The translations under genes were made by a program, and so were the position numbers. Shown in pieces: positions 13,066 to 24,342 of a stretch of 64,000 bases of DNA (positions are counted from its first letter, which is position 1; each line of letters starts with the position of its first letter). The stretch covers positions 23,917 to 87,916 of the forward strand of contig JAQJVL010002650.1 of the NCBI GenBank assembly GCA_035578905.1. The letters are read 5' to 3'. This DNA is from Stictocephala bisonia (lineage: Eukaryota > Arthropoda > Insecta > Hemiptera > Membracidae). Below the pieces are notes generated by a model, which saw only the letters and a list, made by a program, of their open reading frames with translations, did not search any database and was not told the DNA's origin.

Positions 13066-14500
13066 TAAAGGAAAGCTGTATAAAGATCTATTATTACATT
13101 TGGCCCAATTAAAAATAAAATGTTAGCTATGGTACTAGAAAATATAAAATTCTATTTAAGCCTATATAAACATAAACCTTACTCATAAGTAAATGGCGAG
13201 TAGGGTGGGTAGTGTGAAAGAGACAGGGTATCGCCGGGCGTGCATGGATGAGTGGGAGGGTAAAGACCACTCTACGTGCATGAGTGGGTAGGAAGTACTG
13301 ACGACATTGAATCTTCAGGGCGAAGCGAATACGAAAGTTTGGTGTCAACTCACAAGTGAGTGTACAAACGCTCATGACGCAGCCGGTATCCGAATGTCAC
13401 GTTCTGTATGTATATTAGTTGATTAAGTTGCCGGTATTTGTTAAAACCCATTTTTATGTGATAAAAGTAGCTAACGATTTCATATGTAAAATAACTAAGT
13501 AATTGGTATTCATACAACTACGCGTAGCTACACTCTTCAAGAAGTTCATCTTGGTTATATTTAAACTGCAGATGTTTTGTAGCAAATTATGATAATAGAT
13601 GTAATCCCACCATAATTTTCCTCCAGCGGAAGCGCGCTGCAAGGTCAAGTCTGTAAGTAGACTGCTGTATTGTTTAGTTCCAGTTCATAATTCAATCACA
13701 TTAAAAGTTGCAAGTGTACAAATTATGGACAGTTTTCTTTAAAACGTGTTTTCACACGTTGTGTGTTTGTCCAATCAATGAATACACAACTGTACAATAC
13801 ACATAGAAGCGTCTAATTTTGTCCCATTTATCGTTCTGGGGAGCCCTCCCTTCCTGATGCTTTCCCCCCACCACGCCTCCAATATCAAACAACTGCCATT
13901 TCCTCCTGCGGTTTTTGATTGTTTACATTGAAAGCAGACGTCAACCCAACACAGTGAATTCCAATAACAAAATAAAATATTTCTGTACATATTTCTATGA
14001 TTTATATTAAATTTCAAGGTCAAAGGTCACAGAAATGGGTTTTTTCGCTTATTTTGTAAATATATCATTTCCTATGGGGTTTTTGCTATTTGTATTTATT
14101 ATCAATATTGTAGAATACTAAATTATCTACAAATTTTGTTTAAAAAAATTTTATACAGTAAACCGTTTTCGAGATAGAGGGCGGAGAGCGCGCGGTCACA
14201 GGATCACTTCAGGTCAACCGGTGCCTCCGGTCGAAAACGCGCCATATATAGTTGATGAACTATCGATAAATCAATGATTATAAATATTTGTCAGTTTTTA
14301 ATAACTATTATATTATATTTTATCATTTTTTTCCTAACCTATCCACTTTTTATTCAGTATTAATTTACTTAACAACACTTACCTGCCCATGTAATTGCAG
14401 AATTGTTAATGAAAATATAGGAATTATATTTGAATTTTAACGTAATTAATATTAATAACTTCTTACACGATAAAAAAAAACAAATAAATTTTGAATTAAT
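13066..14500. other. Non-coding stretch with a decayed minisatellite piece
   Basis: Around 13190-13300 there are degenerate matches to the 36-bp minisatellite core (GGGTGGG, CCACTCTACGTGCATGAGTG). At 14170-14250 there is a GC-rich segment (GGCGGAGAGCGCGCGGTCAC) inside otherwise AT-rich DNA. It may be the 3' flank of the decayed gene to its right. No gene recognised. Confidence 0.55.
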
Positions 14501-14589
14501 CTTTTTACTAGAAAATATCATTCAAAACATTTACTTTTATTAAAAGTAAAAAAATGGAATAAAGGGTACAAAAACTACAATTTATAATT

Positions 14590-17500
14590 TTAATCATCTT
14601 CTTCCTCTTCATCGTCGTTTTCCGGCTGCTGGTAAATTTCAAACTAGTCTTCATTATCGTCTTCAACGACATTTGTCTCAAGTTCTTCCATGATTTCGGG
14701 GTCAAAGGTTCCATCTTCGTTAATGTCGCTCTGATATGGTAGAACATTGAGACAAACTTGCCCATTACACACAAGCTAAATAGCATTGCAAGCCCGCTTT
14801 CCTGCATCCGCATCGCGATCCACAACCACTCTTGCAGTTGCAGAAAATTGTATTTAGCAAATCTTCTGGAGCAGGTGGTAAGTTGTCATGATAGGCTCCA
14901 GAAAATCGTTTCGCATTGCCCAACCCCATACCTGGGGTTCCAAATCATGCCCTAACCAAGTTTGAACTTGATAATATACACGTTTGAAATGTTGATGAGC
15001 AGCTGCACTTGTTGGTGGAATATTTGAAAGCTGCCCAGGTTTATTAAGTTTTGTAGACTTGACGTAACGCATATAACGAAGATAATCGAGACTTTTCACA
15101 GATTTCGGAGAATTATAGACTGCCAATATAGTTTGAGTTCCACTCTCTAATAATCTCTGGGCCGAACAATTTTCTTCCTCAAATGCTGCAGTTAGTTCAT
15201 CCAAATTTGTCAGTTTCTCAAAAACTTTTTAAAATGATTTTTTCCCCTTTTTAAAAATTGCAGAAGTTGTGTCACAGTCACTTAATGCGTGCGGAAATAA
15301 AATATGTGTTTTGGAATGAGGATAATTATCAAAACTTTTAGTCGAGTATATCTCCGTTTTTACATTTCCTTTCCCAACTTTTTTAAAGAAAATTTCTTGT
15401 TCGTAAGACAGTGTACGCCCAATTAAAATTACAAGTAAATCAATATCTTGTCCTATTATAACTGCAGACTTTTCAGACTTTGATTCTTCAACTGCAATTT
15501 CAACAATAAGAACATCCGCATCATCTCTGGCTTGTTTAGTAGTATTTGCAGCTTGTAATTTTTCAATTAACATATTAATGAGCATATCTTTGTTATTTCG
15601 ATTTGATACGAATTTTTCTTGAGTAACTGGTACAACCATTGTTTCATCAATATTCATAAGTTTTTGAAAGTGCAGCAGTTCTTCTCTGCTGCTCCATAGC
15701 TTTTACGTTCTTACTGTAGTCTGAATATCCGTCAAATACAACAATTATTTTGGAACTGTAATGCCTTTGTAAATAATTCATGTATTTATAAAAAATAATA
15801 GAACCAGTATCTTCTCTGCTCCATACAACATGATGAAAGAAGAAATTCGCCATCAATAATGAACGTCACATTATTTTCATTGAGAACAAAATCAATTGGG
15901 CTCATGTTGTCATACAATGACGATTTTGTTGTTTTTCTCATGCCATCATTATCAAATAGAGCTGTTTGATACGGACTCAATTCATATTGAAGATATTCTT
16001 CAAGATTACTTTCAAATTGTTTGCTGACAGTAATTCTTTGGAAGAGTAATAATGGATCCACTGCAACTTTACAATCATTTATTTTTACAGATTTGTTAAC
16101 ACTGGAAAGCGGCATTACTTTTTCGGAACGTTTCAACTTTATTTCATTAAATGATAAGCCGGTGATCTTCTTCATAGACTCTAATCCAATTTCGTAAGCT
16201 CTGGGACAGTTAATTTGCTCATTTCCAACAATTCCAGAATCCATTGATATTAACTGCGTAGTATTTGGAAAAGGATCATGGAGTTTAAACCGATCAAATA
16301 GTATATTTACGTCAGGATTGTCTTTTTTCACTCTTGAGTCTCTGGAATCTACGTGTTGCTCGGTCGACTCCAAGGAGATATTACAGAATTTCTCCATTTC
16401 CTCACAAATAGTATTTGTGGCGTACATAGCAAATACCCATTTACACAAAACACTTTCTTTCGTACTTCAACCACGAGATATTCCTCCTTCGGTTTTCATG
16501 GATTTCATGAGACTTTGTTCGATGACCATATCTGTCCATGTACCTGAATTATATTTTTCTGTTCTTTTCACCGTGAAGAATCCATTTCTGAAATTCTCAT
16601 AAGTTTGCTCATCCATAGTTTCTTCCAGCTTGAGCATATCTTGCAGATACAGGTGGGCTGATTTTGCATATAAGAAGTGACCACTGGCGTGAAAATATGG
16701 CAGCATTCTGCGCACTGCATCAAGGTGTTCTTGGAAAAGCCGAAGTCTTTCAGCGCGAACAAAATCAAGTGCTATTGTAACCATTTCGAAATATTGCACC
16801 CACAATTGTGCTGTTGGACCTTGAGCTTTCAAATCATCCAGTTTGTCCAGATATGTTGAAAGAAAAATGTTTGAGTTATCCATATATCCTTCTAAGTTTG
16901 AGTAGGATACATCTCGAGAAGTGATTTGCTGTATTAACTCATCCAACGTACCATCTTCAATCTTCATGTCTTTAAAAATCATCTTTGATAATTCAAGTCG
17001 TACCAATATATGGCCTCTGATGCTTCTTGAGTAAGCGTGACCGCTCAGCATCTTGTCAACAGAATTCGGTGCGTATATTTTATTACCAAGAGCTTCCTTA
17101 ATGCCATTTCCGTCCGTTATGTATTCAATGCTTCCAAGAAAAGACATGAGCATATGGAATCCTCCTAATTTCATAATGACTTTACATAAGTTTGAGCTAG
17201 AATCTGACGCAGCTACCATTTCACGTGCTTTAGAGTAGAGGGGTTGATCAAAAGGAATTACACACGTTTTTTGTCCGTGTGACTTGGCAATATCGAGAGC
17301 GCAAAGTAAAGTTGTGTAAATTGTGTCTACATTACTGGCAGGATGATTGATAAAAGGAAGAAACATATCCTGAGATGTTGAAAAATTCATTTCATTTTTA
17401 GTGAGCTGCTCAAGATAACCGTTCCACCCTGGCAACGATGTAATATCCCTCCATTTTCCGTATAACCACAAAAATCAGTTCCGTTGATTGTTTTTTCTGT

Positions 17501-18782
17501 TAGTGCTCGACCGTCATGCATATTTTCAACTTGAACTTTACTGTATCCAGGTACGACTGGTTTATCGTAAACTTGTAAAGATACATGTGATGTGGCTGCC
17601 AACTCTTTCACTTTTGGTTTGGTTATACATTTTTGTATCCGTTCATCGTAGAGAACGACATTTTTTGGAGTTACTATCTTAATAATCCCCATAACATGAA
17701 GAGTATTGTTACCATCAAGAGTATGAACATTTTATCGGCAGTCTCCAACTTATTGTACAAATGCACCTGACTGATGATAAAATACGAGGCTGTGGGTGAT
17801 AAACTGCTGAATCTTCATACTGTACTGTATTACTATAAGATGCTACAAATCCCAAACTAGATAAAATATCCAATAGTCTTTTAGATCCATATCTTCTGTG
17901 AAGAAATACAGAAAGGCTAAAAAATAACTGTGATGAAAAAGAACGTTCCGGTATGGCAGCCATAATTGCATGGCTTATTGAAGTACATTTTGTTTTTAAA
18001 TGATCAATTTGTCCTTTCCTGTTTTTGACGATGTCTTCTTCTGAGAAATGTAATAAAGTTTTTGGAATTTCTTGATTAACATTATCCAACATTTTACTAG
18101 GAGGTGGATAAGATTTAGTTTCAACTATAGATGTTAGGATATCTTCTCTAATAATTGCTGCTGCAGCTTCTACAATTCTTAGCCTTTCTGTTTCAGGATC
18201 TATTTTTTTTTTTTTACTGCCGTACCAAGATTTTGATAGAATATTAGCTTTTGCATCACGGAAAGAAATGATTGTGAAAGCTCCAACTTTCTTCGTAATT
18301 ACGATATCGGTTGAGTAAGCTACTTCTGTTGTAGTCGTGTAATGATAGTTTTATCATCTGGCACATACCCTGTCAAGACATCTTTAAGCTCTTTTAGTGT
18401 GAATTGAGAATCATTATTATTTTCGATGTAATTGAAAATCTCTAACATAGCTTTTGTAACTTGATTATCTTGACGAGATTTCTCAAGAGGCGATGATGTG
18501 ATGATTTATTTGAAAAGTTTGTAAAGCAAGCAGCATGGTACTTCACTTCAGCAGCGATCAAATCAAACTGTAAAATTATACGACTTCACCAATTCTCCGA
18601 AATCATCCGCACGTTCTTCTGCTTTTTTGATAACATTATCTTTGAGCTCAAGAGTACTCACATTTTTTTTATCTTCCGCCTGTATTTTTCTCTTTTCTTT
18701 TTCTCTGCAGCCTCATCAGCAACTTTGCCACAAAATAAACATTGATTCTTAAAATCAAACACTTCACCTAGTTTTTTACGGA
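14590..18782 (-). pseudogene. Decayed CXC-domain / FEN1-PIN-like nuclease family gene
   Basis: Successive minus-strand frames fit one long protein of a multicopy invertebrate family often labelled tesmin/TSO1-like CXC or uncharacterised. In protein order: a zinc-binding region (CLFCG near 18.75 kb, YHAACF near 18.53 kb); a linker with EEDIVKNRKGQ; TLDGNNTLHVMG at ~17.7 kb; a 334-residue helical block (17471-16467); a block ending in FIIDGEF; then VVFDGYSDYSKN, ARDDADVLIVE, GQDIDLLVIL and SDCDTTSAIFKKGKK; LPPTSAAAH-like (IPPTSAAAHQHF); and finally CNCKSGCGSRCGCRKAG at ~14.85 kb. The acidic motifs resemble the metal site of FEN1/XPG-PIN nucleases (my inference). At least six frameshifts or stops break the frame: near 17.7, 16.45, 15.85, 15.65 and 15.23 kb, after the CXC cluster, and a TAG in the acidic tail. 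This copy cannot make protein. Mobile or host status of the family is unknown. Confidence 0.75.
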
Positions 18783-18964
18783 GTCCCCCGAAGGCCATTA
18801 CCGACTACAAGAACGCCGACTGGGTAGCGTTCGCCCAATCCATAGATACTAACATACGCAACCTGGCCATCACACCCCCCCCCCCCCAATCCCCCGATCA
18901 GATAGACGCACTAGCAGACTCCCTTACCACCACCATCATCAGGGCCAAAGGGATTGTTATAATG
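18783..18964 (+). mobile_element. Non-LTR retrotransposon fragment (endonuclease-RT linker)
   Basis: The plus strand reads PPKAITDYKNADWVAFAQSI, then NIRNLAI, a run of prolines, DQIDALADSL and TTTIIRAKG without a stop. This matches the linker between endonuclease and reverse transcriptase in jockey/RTE-type LINEs. The piece is far more GC-rich than both flanks, is truncated at both ends, and interrupts the N-terminal part of the decayed gene. A run of C (18876-18888) lies inside it. Confidence 0.55.
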
Positions 18965-19090
18965 GAGAAGTTATAGTTTCTCCTTCTTCTTGTTTCCGTT
19001 TATTCTTGGATACAGCATTATTTTCTTTAGATCGATGGAGCGGTGGAAGAAACATCACTGTCGTCAATAAAGGGCTCAAATCTGTTGTAA
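18965..19090 (-). pseudogene. Probable N-terminal remnant of the CXC-family gene
   Basis: Beyond the LINE fragment the minus strand reads FEPFIDDSDVSSTAPS followed by a basic stretch (NKRKQEEG) with interrupting stops. Acidic-then-basic N-terminal composition and position suggest it is the start of the same decayed gene. Weakly supported. Confidence 0.35.
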
Positions 19091-19429
19091 AATAATTATC
19101 ATTGTAGTAGTACATTCTTTGTATGCGTCACGTAGCATTTATTAAAAAATGGATACTGTATTATACTGTTTTTTACTAGCTTAAAAATCTACTAAAACTA
19201 GAAATGGTTGTTTAAATTTGAGTATTCCATGAATGTTGCCATATTAACACAATTTGGAGGATGTTCTAACGTGGTAACGCGGTGCTTGACTAGGTAGTTA
19301 CGTACTAACAAGAATATCGATGCACCTAACATCGGTAAAAAAACCTAACGTCGGTGCACGGGTATCGTCATGCAGCAAAATATAATTGTTTTCTAGTAAT
19401 TTTTTAGGCCATTTCCCCCTAAAATGGCA

Positions 19430-19645
19430 TCTCGTAAGCGCCTTGTGTGGATAAATTTACCTTATATGCAATATCATCAATCGATGTTCTTCAGTTTGCA
19501 TGAACAATTTGCGGAACTCGCTCAATGTTGTCATCTGTGGTTCCAGTCGAAGGGCTGCGAGAGTCATCTTCAATGTTTATGCGACCTCCATGAAAACGTT
19601 TGTGCCTTTCGTAAAATTAGCTTTTCTTCATCGCTTTAATTCCGT
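19430..19645 (-). pseudogene. Mariner-type transposase fragment (helix-turn-helix part)
   Basis: The minus strand reads FHGGRINIEDDSRSPSTGTT, DDNIERVPQIVHAN and SIDDIAYKVNLS, with one stop. This is the linker and second HTH of mariner transposases (typical motif GR..IEDD.RSGRPST). No catalytic D residues and no terminal repeats are visible, so it is a short relic. The plus-strand frame here is an antisense by-product. Confidence 0.6.
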
Positions 19646-19649
19646 ATGC

Positions 19650-20145
19650 TTGAATTGACATTTTAAGTGTCCCAGAAGATGACTTTTGAAGTAAAAAACC
19701 AAATTTAATATTTTTTAGATGTTCATTAAATAAATTTTCAAAACGCGACAATTTAAACACGAAAAGTGCTCTCCACGGAGGAACAATGACGAGTGGGCGA
19801 TACTCACGCTACCCATATCCCTTCTCCAGGAGTAGTACTAACTGATAGACGACGAAATTACCACCGGCAACCACGCTGTGTGTCTCTGGACATCGATTCC
19901 GGGAACTTTTTGACTGTACCTCGTATATATAGTAGCTTAACATAAAATCTTTGCTAGTTTTTTTTTATTTTGTTTAGAAGTATTCAGTGGTAACATTCTT
20001 TGTTTTTTTACAACTATATTTAAATTGTTGTATAAAATTATCATTGTATGTAACTGTTTCCATGGGTACAGTATATGTTTAAGACTGAACATCCCCTCTA
20101 GTAAAATATGTAAGTTTCATTTTGGAGGATAGCTTACTATTGCAA
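19650..20145. other. AT-rich spacer, nothing recognised
   Basis: Only short low-complexity runs. A short GC-richer stretch (19780-19925) has no recognisable coding content. Confidence 0.5.
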
Positions 20146-20758
20146 ATGACTGCAGATCTGTAGTCATTGCTATTGCCGTCGTTTGTGGTACAGTAACCTA
20201 ATAATAATAAGTGATAAAACGGGAATTTTAATTGTTTATGAGGAAATTACTTTACACAGTAAGAACATTCATTTACAAAATATTAATAAATTACTTTCCT
20301 ATTTGGAATGGAGTTTGCTTATTTGTTGCTCTTTTAAATTTCAGGGTTTCAGAATGCTATACAGATAATATTACTGTAATTATTTCAAAGTTGTCAAAAC
20401 TCAGCATTTTCAGAACGATAATATGAAATCAAGATTTTCAATTACTCAATATTTCAAACTGTATGAATTTCATTTAAAATATTTGGTGATCAGTACAAAC
20501 CTTTTTTTTGGTCTACCACAGTTTACCACACGTTGAGTAAGCGCGTCAACGAGCTTGGCTGTGAAACCGAGGCAAGCACTTGACGTCATGTCGGTTATTT
20601 CATGAGCTACCCAAAAGAGAATAGGGTCTGGCGATCATTGGGGAGGAGGGGATTGTGTTGGGATGGGAGCGGGGGGGGGGGAATTTCGGTCTTTGTATGG
20701 GCACTAAAAAACTCACAAGCCGCCCCTGCCAATGACTACAGATTATATCTGCAGTCAT
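20146..20758. repeat. Two matching quasi-palindromes flanking ~560 bp, with a hAT-like end
   Basis: 20146-20167 and 20732-20758 are near-perfect palindromes with the same arms (ATGACTGCAGAT or ATGACTACAGAT). The second abuts AAGCCGCCCCTG (20717-20728), the reverse complement of a hAT-style terminus CAGGGGCGGCTT. A poly-G run and GC-rich DNA lie just inside. The matching left terminus was not found, so this may be one end of a deleted element. Confidence 0.4.
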
Positions 20759-20759
20759 T

Positions 20760-21489
20760 GCCCCTGCAGATGTGTTGTTAGGAACAAAGGAGAAGGACTA
20801 ATCAAATATTAAAAGTATATTAGGTTTATATTTTTCATTCATATTAGGTTACTATTGTCATTAGTTAAAAGTGCAAATTTTTCAATCAATAAATTGAATC
20901 AGCAATTAAAGCCGATCGGAAAAAAGGACACAGACCTGTTGATTATTTTGTATTATTAATTTTCAAGAATTATAAACAAAATTAGTAGCTATTAACTTAT
21001 CTATACATTATATCAATGAATTAATGGTATTTGTTTTTAGGCACGCACATGGTGCTAAGACCATTTGTTTTTATAGTATATTTTGAACAATTAAATATTA
21101 GCATTACTTATTATGATATAGTAATGTTCACTTAATATTGTGATTTGTAATTATATATTAATAATTGACATGTTTAAGAATTAACCATCGCCAACTGCCA
21201 TGGCCGTGATGTACTGAAGAACTAACCGTCGCCAACGGCAATGGCATCACAGTAAGTCTAAATATAATTATAATATACAAAAGGCTCGACCGTTGTGAAC
21301 TTTTTTGGACCTAGCCCTCGATGATACAGGACCCATGGTAGACCTAGTCAGAGATCGAGTAAAAGAGAGCCAAGGCGTTAATCCTGAACTGATAACTCAG
21401 GATGGCTGATGACTCCAGTTGCCAATCACGAAACTGATACTGGCTGGTAGGTGGTAGATCACACTCCTGGGAGGCTTACCACATCCCGG
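20760..21489. other. Unassigned sequence with a repeated motif
   Basis: At 21182-21255 a TTAACCATCGCCAACTGCC motif is followed by a variant (TAACCGTCGCCAACGGCA). This resembles the end of a piggyBac-like element, but no partner end was found. 21300-21489 is less AT-rich and may belong to the retroelement scrap to its right. Confidence 0.35.
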
Positions 21490-21765
21490 GCTGACATCGG
21501 GTATGCTCTTTGGTATGAGATCTATAAGGAATAGGGTGGTTGAATTCCTTGGAGCTCTCCAGTAATCTTGATTCGGGAGTCGACGGGGAAATATCGATTT
21601 ACATGAGGGTGTTCAGCGATTCACTGATAAAGGTTGTTTGCCCCTTACTCAGAATCAAAGCTATTTTGGAGAAGATGAGATCTTCCAAGTACAATGGATC
21701 TTTAGGCCTGAAACATGGTTACCGTCAGGTTCCCCTCAGACTGTACACCATTGTACAGGCATAAT
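21490..21765 (+). mobile_element. Probable Ty3/gypsy reverse-transcriptase scrap
   Basis: The plus-strand frame 21540-21764 contains CPLLRIKAILEKMRSSKYNG followed by SLGLKHGYRQVPL. This fits the early RT motif of Ty3/gypsy elements (PLPRIDDIL.KL..AKYFS.LDL.SGYWQVPL). The catalytic YxDD region, integrase and LTRs are absent. Short decayed fragment; about 100 residues outside this motif match nothing I know. Confidence 0.5.
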
Positions 21766-21769
21766 GTAA

Positions 21770-22379
21770 AAAGTGAGCTTGTTGTGTAGTAATTGAACTT
21801 TTATAAAGTTGGAATTAAATAACTACGAACTTCGTTCAGTAATTTGGTCATTCTGTACTTTATATCAGTTCAAATCCTCTAGGCCTTTATTTTAATACAT
21901 TCATCATAACATGAAGGTTTCACACTGGTTTTAGATGAAGATAGTAACAATGTTAGACAGACGCTTGTCAAGCTGCACCCAATGTGCCATTTATAATTAT
22001 AATTGTATCAGTTGTCATTGAACGTTTTGGATAAACATTTAGAAAACCATTGATGTATAAAGTGGGATGCATATAACTTAATAGCTTCATTTTTCTTTTG
22101 CAAACAAAAACTCTTAATAACATTATTTCAGATAACTGATTTTTTACTATCATTTTTCTTATAATAATTTATAAATATTAATGGAAACGGAAGATTGTTA
22201 TTTGAATAATGAATATTTTCATTATTCAAAATCATTGATAAATTGGTAGCTATCACAATCAAAACTTCTTTAACATCTGGACTCATGATTTTATATTTAA
22301 ATTTAACAAGCACTAGGAACTTACTAGTACATTAGATGCAATATTTTTTTGCAATGTAATCAGAATATCAATATCACTT
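21770..22379. other. AT-rich spacer, nothing recognised
   Basis: No coding motif, RNA gene or element boundary seen. Confidence 0.5.
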
Positions 22380-23455
22380 GTTTTCAAATATGTTAAGTCG
22401 AATGATGGCCGTAAAATCTTCATGGAGCGTCACGAGATTGCTGCTCGTAGAGCAAATTTTCTACGGAAGAGACATTTATCGAGAAAAAAATTATACACGG
22501 CGTATTCTATTTTTAGATGAAACATGGATATCCTAAAACCATACAAAAATTATATTCGGTAGGGCTCCAAATTAAATGGAGGTTTGAAAATACCAACAGG
22601 AAAATGCAGTCGGCTAGTAATCGCACTTGTAGGATCTACTGTAGGAGGCAGCATGTCCTCCCACGTAAATTATTATCACACTGAGACGAATGACACTTTG
22701 TTTGAGCAATTTTTTGTTGATAAACTACTGTGTAATATTGGAGAGGGAGGTGTTATTGACATTGACAATGCAAGTTACCATTCTATCCTCAAATACGAGG
22801 TTCCAAAATCAAACTGGAAACGACTAACGACTGATATTTTTCAATGGTCAATACATTTTGAGACGGATCAGCTGATAATCACCGGCTGTTCATTTGTCAT
22901 TGGGCTATTGATTAATGACACTTTCTAAGGAATAGTCGGCCTTAGTTTGTAACAATGACTACATTCGCTCAACTACACTCATTCGAAATCATTCGAAATC
23001 CATATTTCGCCCATATCATCACGATCGGCGTCTTATAAAATTGTTAGCATCAAATAATATATACTAAATAATCCAATTTTTACAAAAACTGCACTTATAT
23101 CTTTGAATGAAATGCAGTCATCAAAGAAATCTTATTGTCTTGATCATGTTGCGAATGAGTTGAGTTACGAAGTGGTTCGCTCCCCCCCTACTATTGCCAC
23201 TATATCCCAGTAGTTGATATGGGCTCAAGTTAAAGATTGATGTCACATTAAAAAAACAATACTTTAAAGCTGGCTGTCTTGGAGAAACTCGCTGAAGAAG
23301 CCTTAAATAATGTATCACGTGGTGACTGGGCAGAATAAGTAGGCTACGGTAAGACACGCAGAAAAACTCCAAGAAGCTGACTTTCAGCAGAAGTGTTCCA
23401 GGGAGGTCATTATCGAGCAGTGAACTTTGAAAATTGAATATGTGGAGATGAATTA
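22380..23455 (+). pseudogene. DDE_3-type (IS630/Tc1-like) transposase pseudogene, split by a SINE
   Basis: Plus-strand pieces in order: FMERHEIAARRANFLRKRH (~22.41 kb); the first catalytic region, FRxNMD where LDETW is expected; KIPTGKCSRLVIALVGSTVG; FFVDKLL; VIDIDNASYHS with the second catalytic D (~22.76 kb); then, beyond an inserted SINE, LDHVANELSYEVVR, SPPYYCHYIPV, LIWAQVK and a tail with ALNNVSRGDW. In intact relatives YYCHxxPxExxWAQVK carries the third acidic residue; here that region is frame-shifted and mutated. Several stops and shifts make it non-functional. Terminal inverted repeats were not identified. Confidence 0.7.
22858..23040 (+). mobile_element. SINE copy, 5'-truncated, inserted in the transposase
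   Basis: Closely matches 61590-61780: CAATACATTTTGAG, GGATCAGCTGATAAxTCACC, GACACTTTCTAAGGAATAGT, ATTCGCCCATAT, GGCGTCTTATAAA. It lacks the tRNA-like head seen in the 61.5-kb copy. It contains a small internal duplication (ATTCGAAATC twice, near 22981-23000). It interrupts the transposase reading, which resumes at about 23.07 kb. Confidence 0.75.
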
Positions 23456-23902
23456 TATACAGCTTTTAACGTATCTTAAATTAACATTTTCTCAATATGT
23501 TATGTATTTCTTTTATAATAAATAAACGTAAGTTCAACAATATTAATTGCAGTCTGCGTCTATTTAGGCCACTTAAACAATATATTACTGTACAATTTTA
23601 TTCGAAGTTTCCGCTCGCTATATTTGTAGACTGTCGAAATTCTGGAAAGGGGAATTTGTTTTCGGTACTTAATCATGACTAAAGGCAAACTTTATCTTCA
23701 GTACTATGTGTTTTAAACATCAGGCTCAAATACAAGTAAAAATCATTCTGCTGCGCTAATCAACAGCGATGACGAAGGACTGTTATATGTAATGCGTTCA
23801 CTGCATAATTACGGATACAAAACAGCTATTACACTTTTATTAAACATTAAATCATAATACTTTCTATAAAATAGAAAATATTTAAATTAATATAATGCTC
23901 AG
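23456..23902. other. AT-rich spacer, nothing recognised
   Basis: No coding motif or element boundary seen. Confidence 0.5.
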
Positions 23903-24060
23903 GGCCGTCCGAATGGGGGGGGGGGGGCAAGCGGGGCGGTCGCCCTGAGCGTCGCGGTCAGGGGGGCGCTTAATTTTTGTTAATAAGTTGCGAAATCATT
24001 TTATGAATGGTTAAAGAAAAGATCTTAAAAAATAATGTAAACACTAATTCTAATAGCCGA
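23903..24060. mobile_element. hAT-like terminal fragment
   Basis: Begins CAGGGCCGTCCGAA, followed by a run of 13 G and GC-rich DNA with GGGGCGGTCGCCCTGAG. This is the style of hAT termini (CAGGGxCGxxC). The body is cut off by the 3' end of the LINE at 24.1 kb. No partner end or transposase sequence found, so assignment is tentative. Confidence 0.4.
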
Positions 24061-24342
24061 CGAGGAATTAAATAACAATCAACCTTTTTATAGAGCATGA
24101 ATAAATAAATAAATAAAGATTTTACTGTCGTTAAGCCTTTATAGCAATGGACAAAGTCAAGTTCTTACAACTAAATGGTTAATAACTAATGGTTATAATA
24201 GAGTGTTAAATAATAGAGAAAATACATTATATACAATGAATAAAAAATACATTATATACATTGAATAATACAACAAAAAGACATAAGAAATAAACAAACA
24301 TCTAATCGTACAAAAGGAAATATTAACACAAATCTTATTAGT

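Noticed and set aside
16318..17238. Plus-strand frames of 60-94 codons
   Set aside because: Antisense to the conserved minus-strand motifs of the CXC-family pseudogene.
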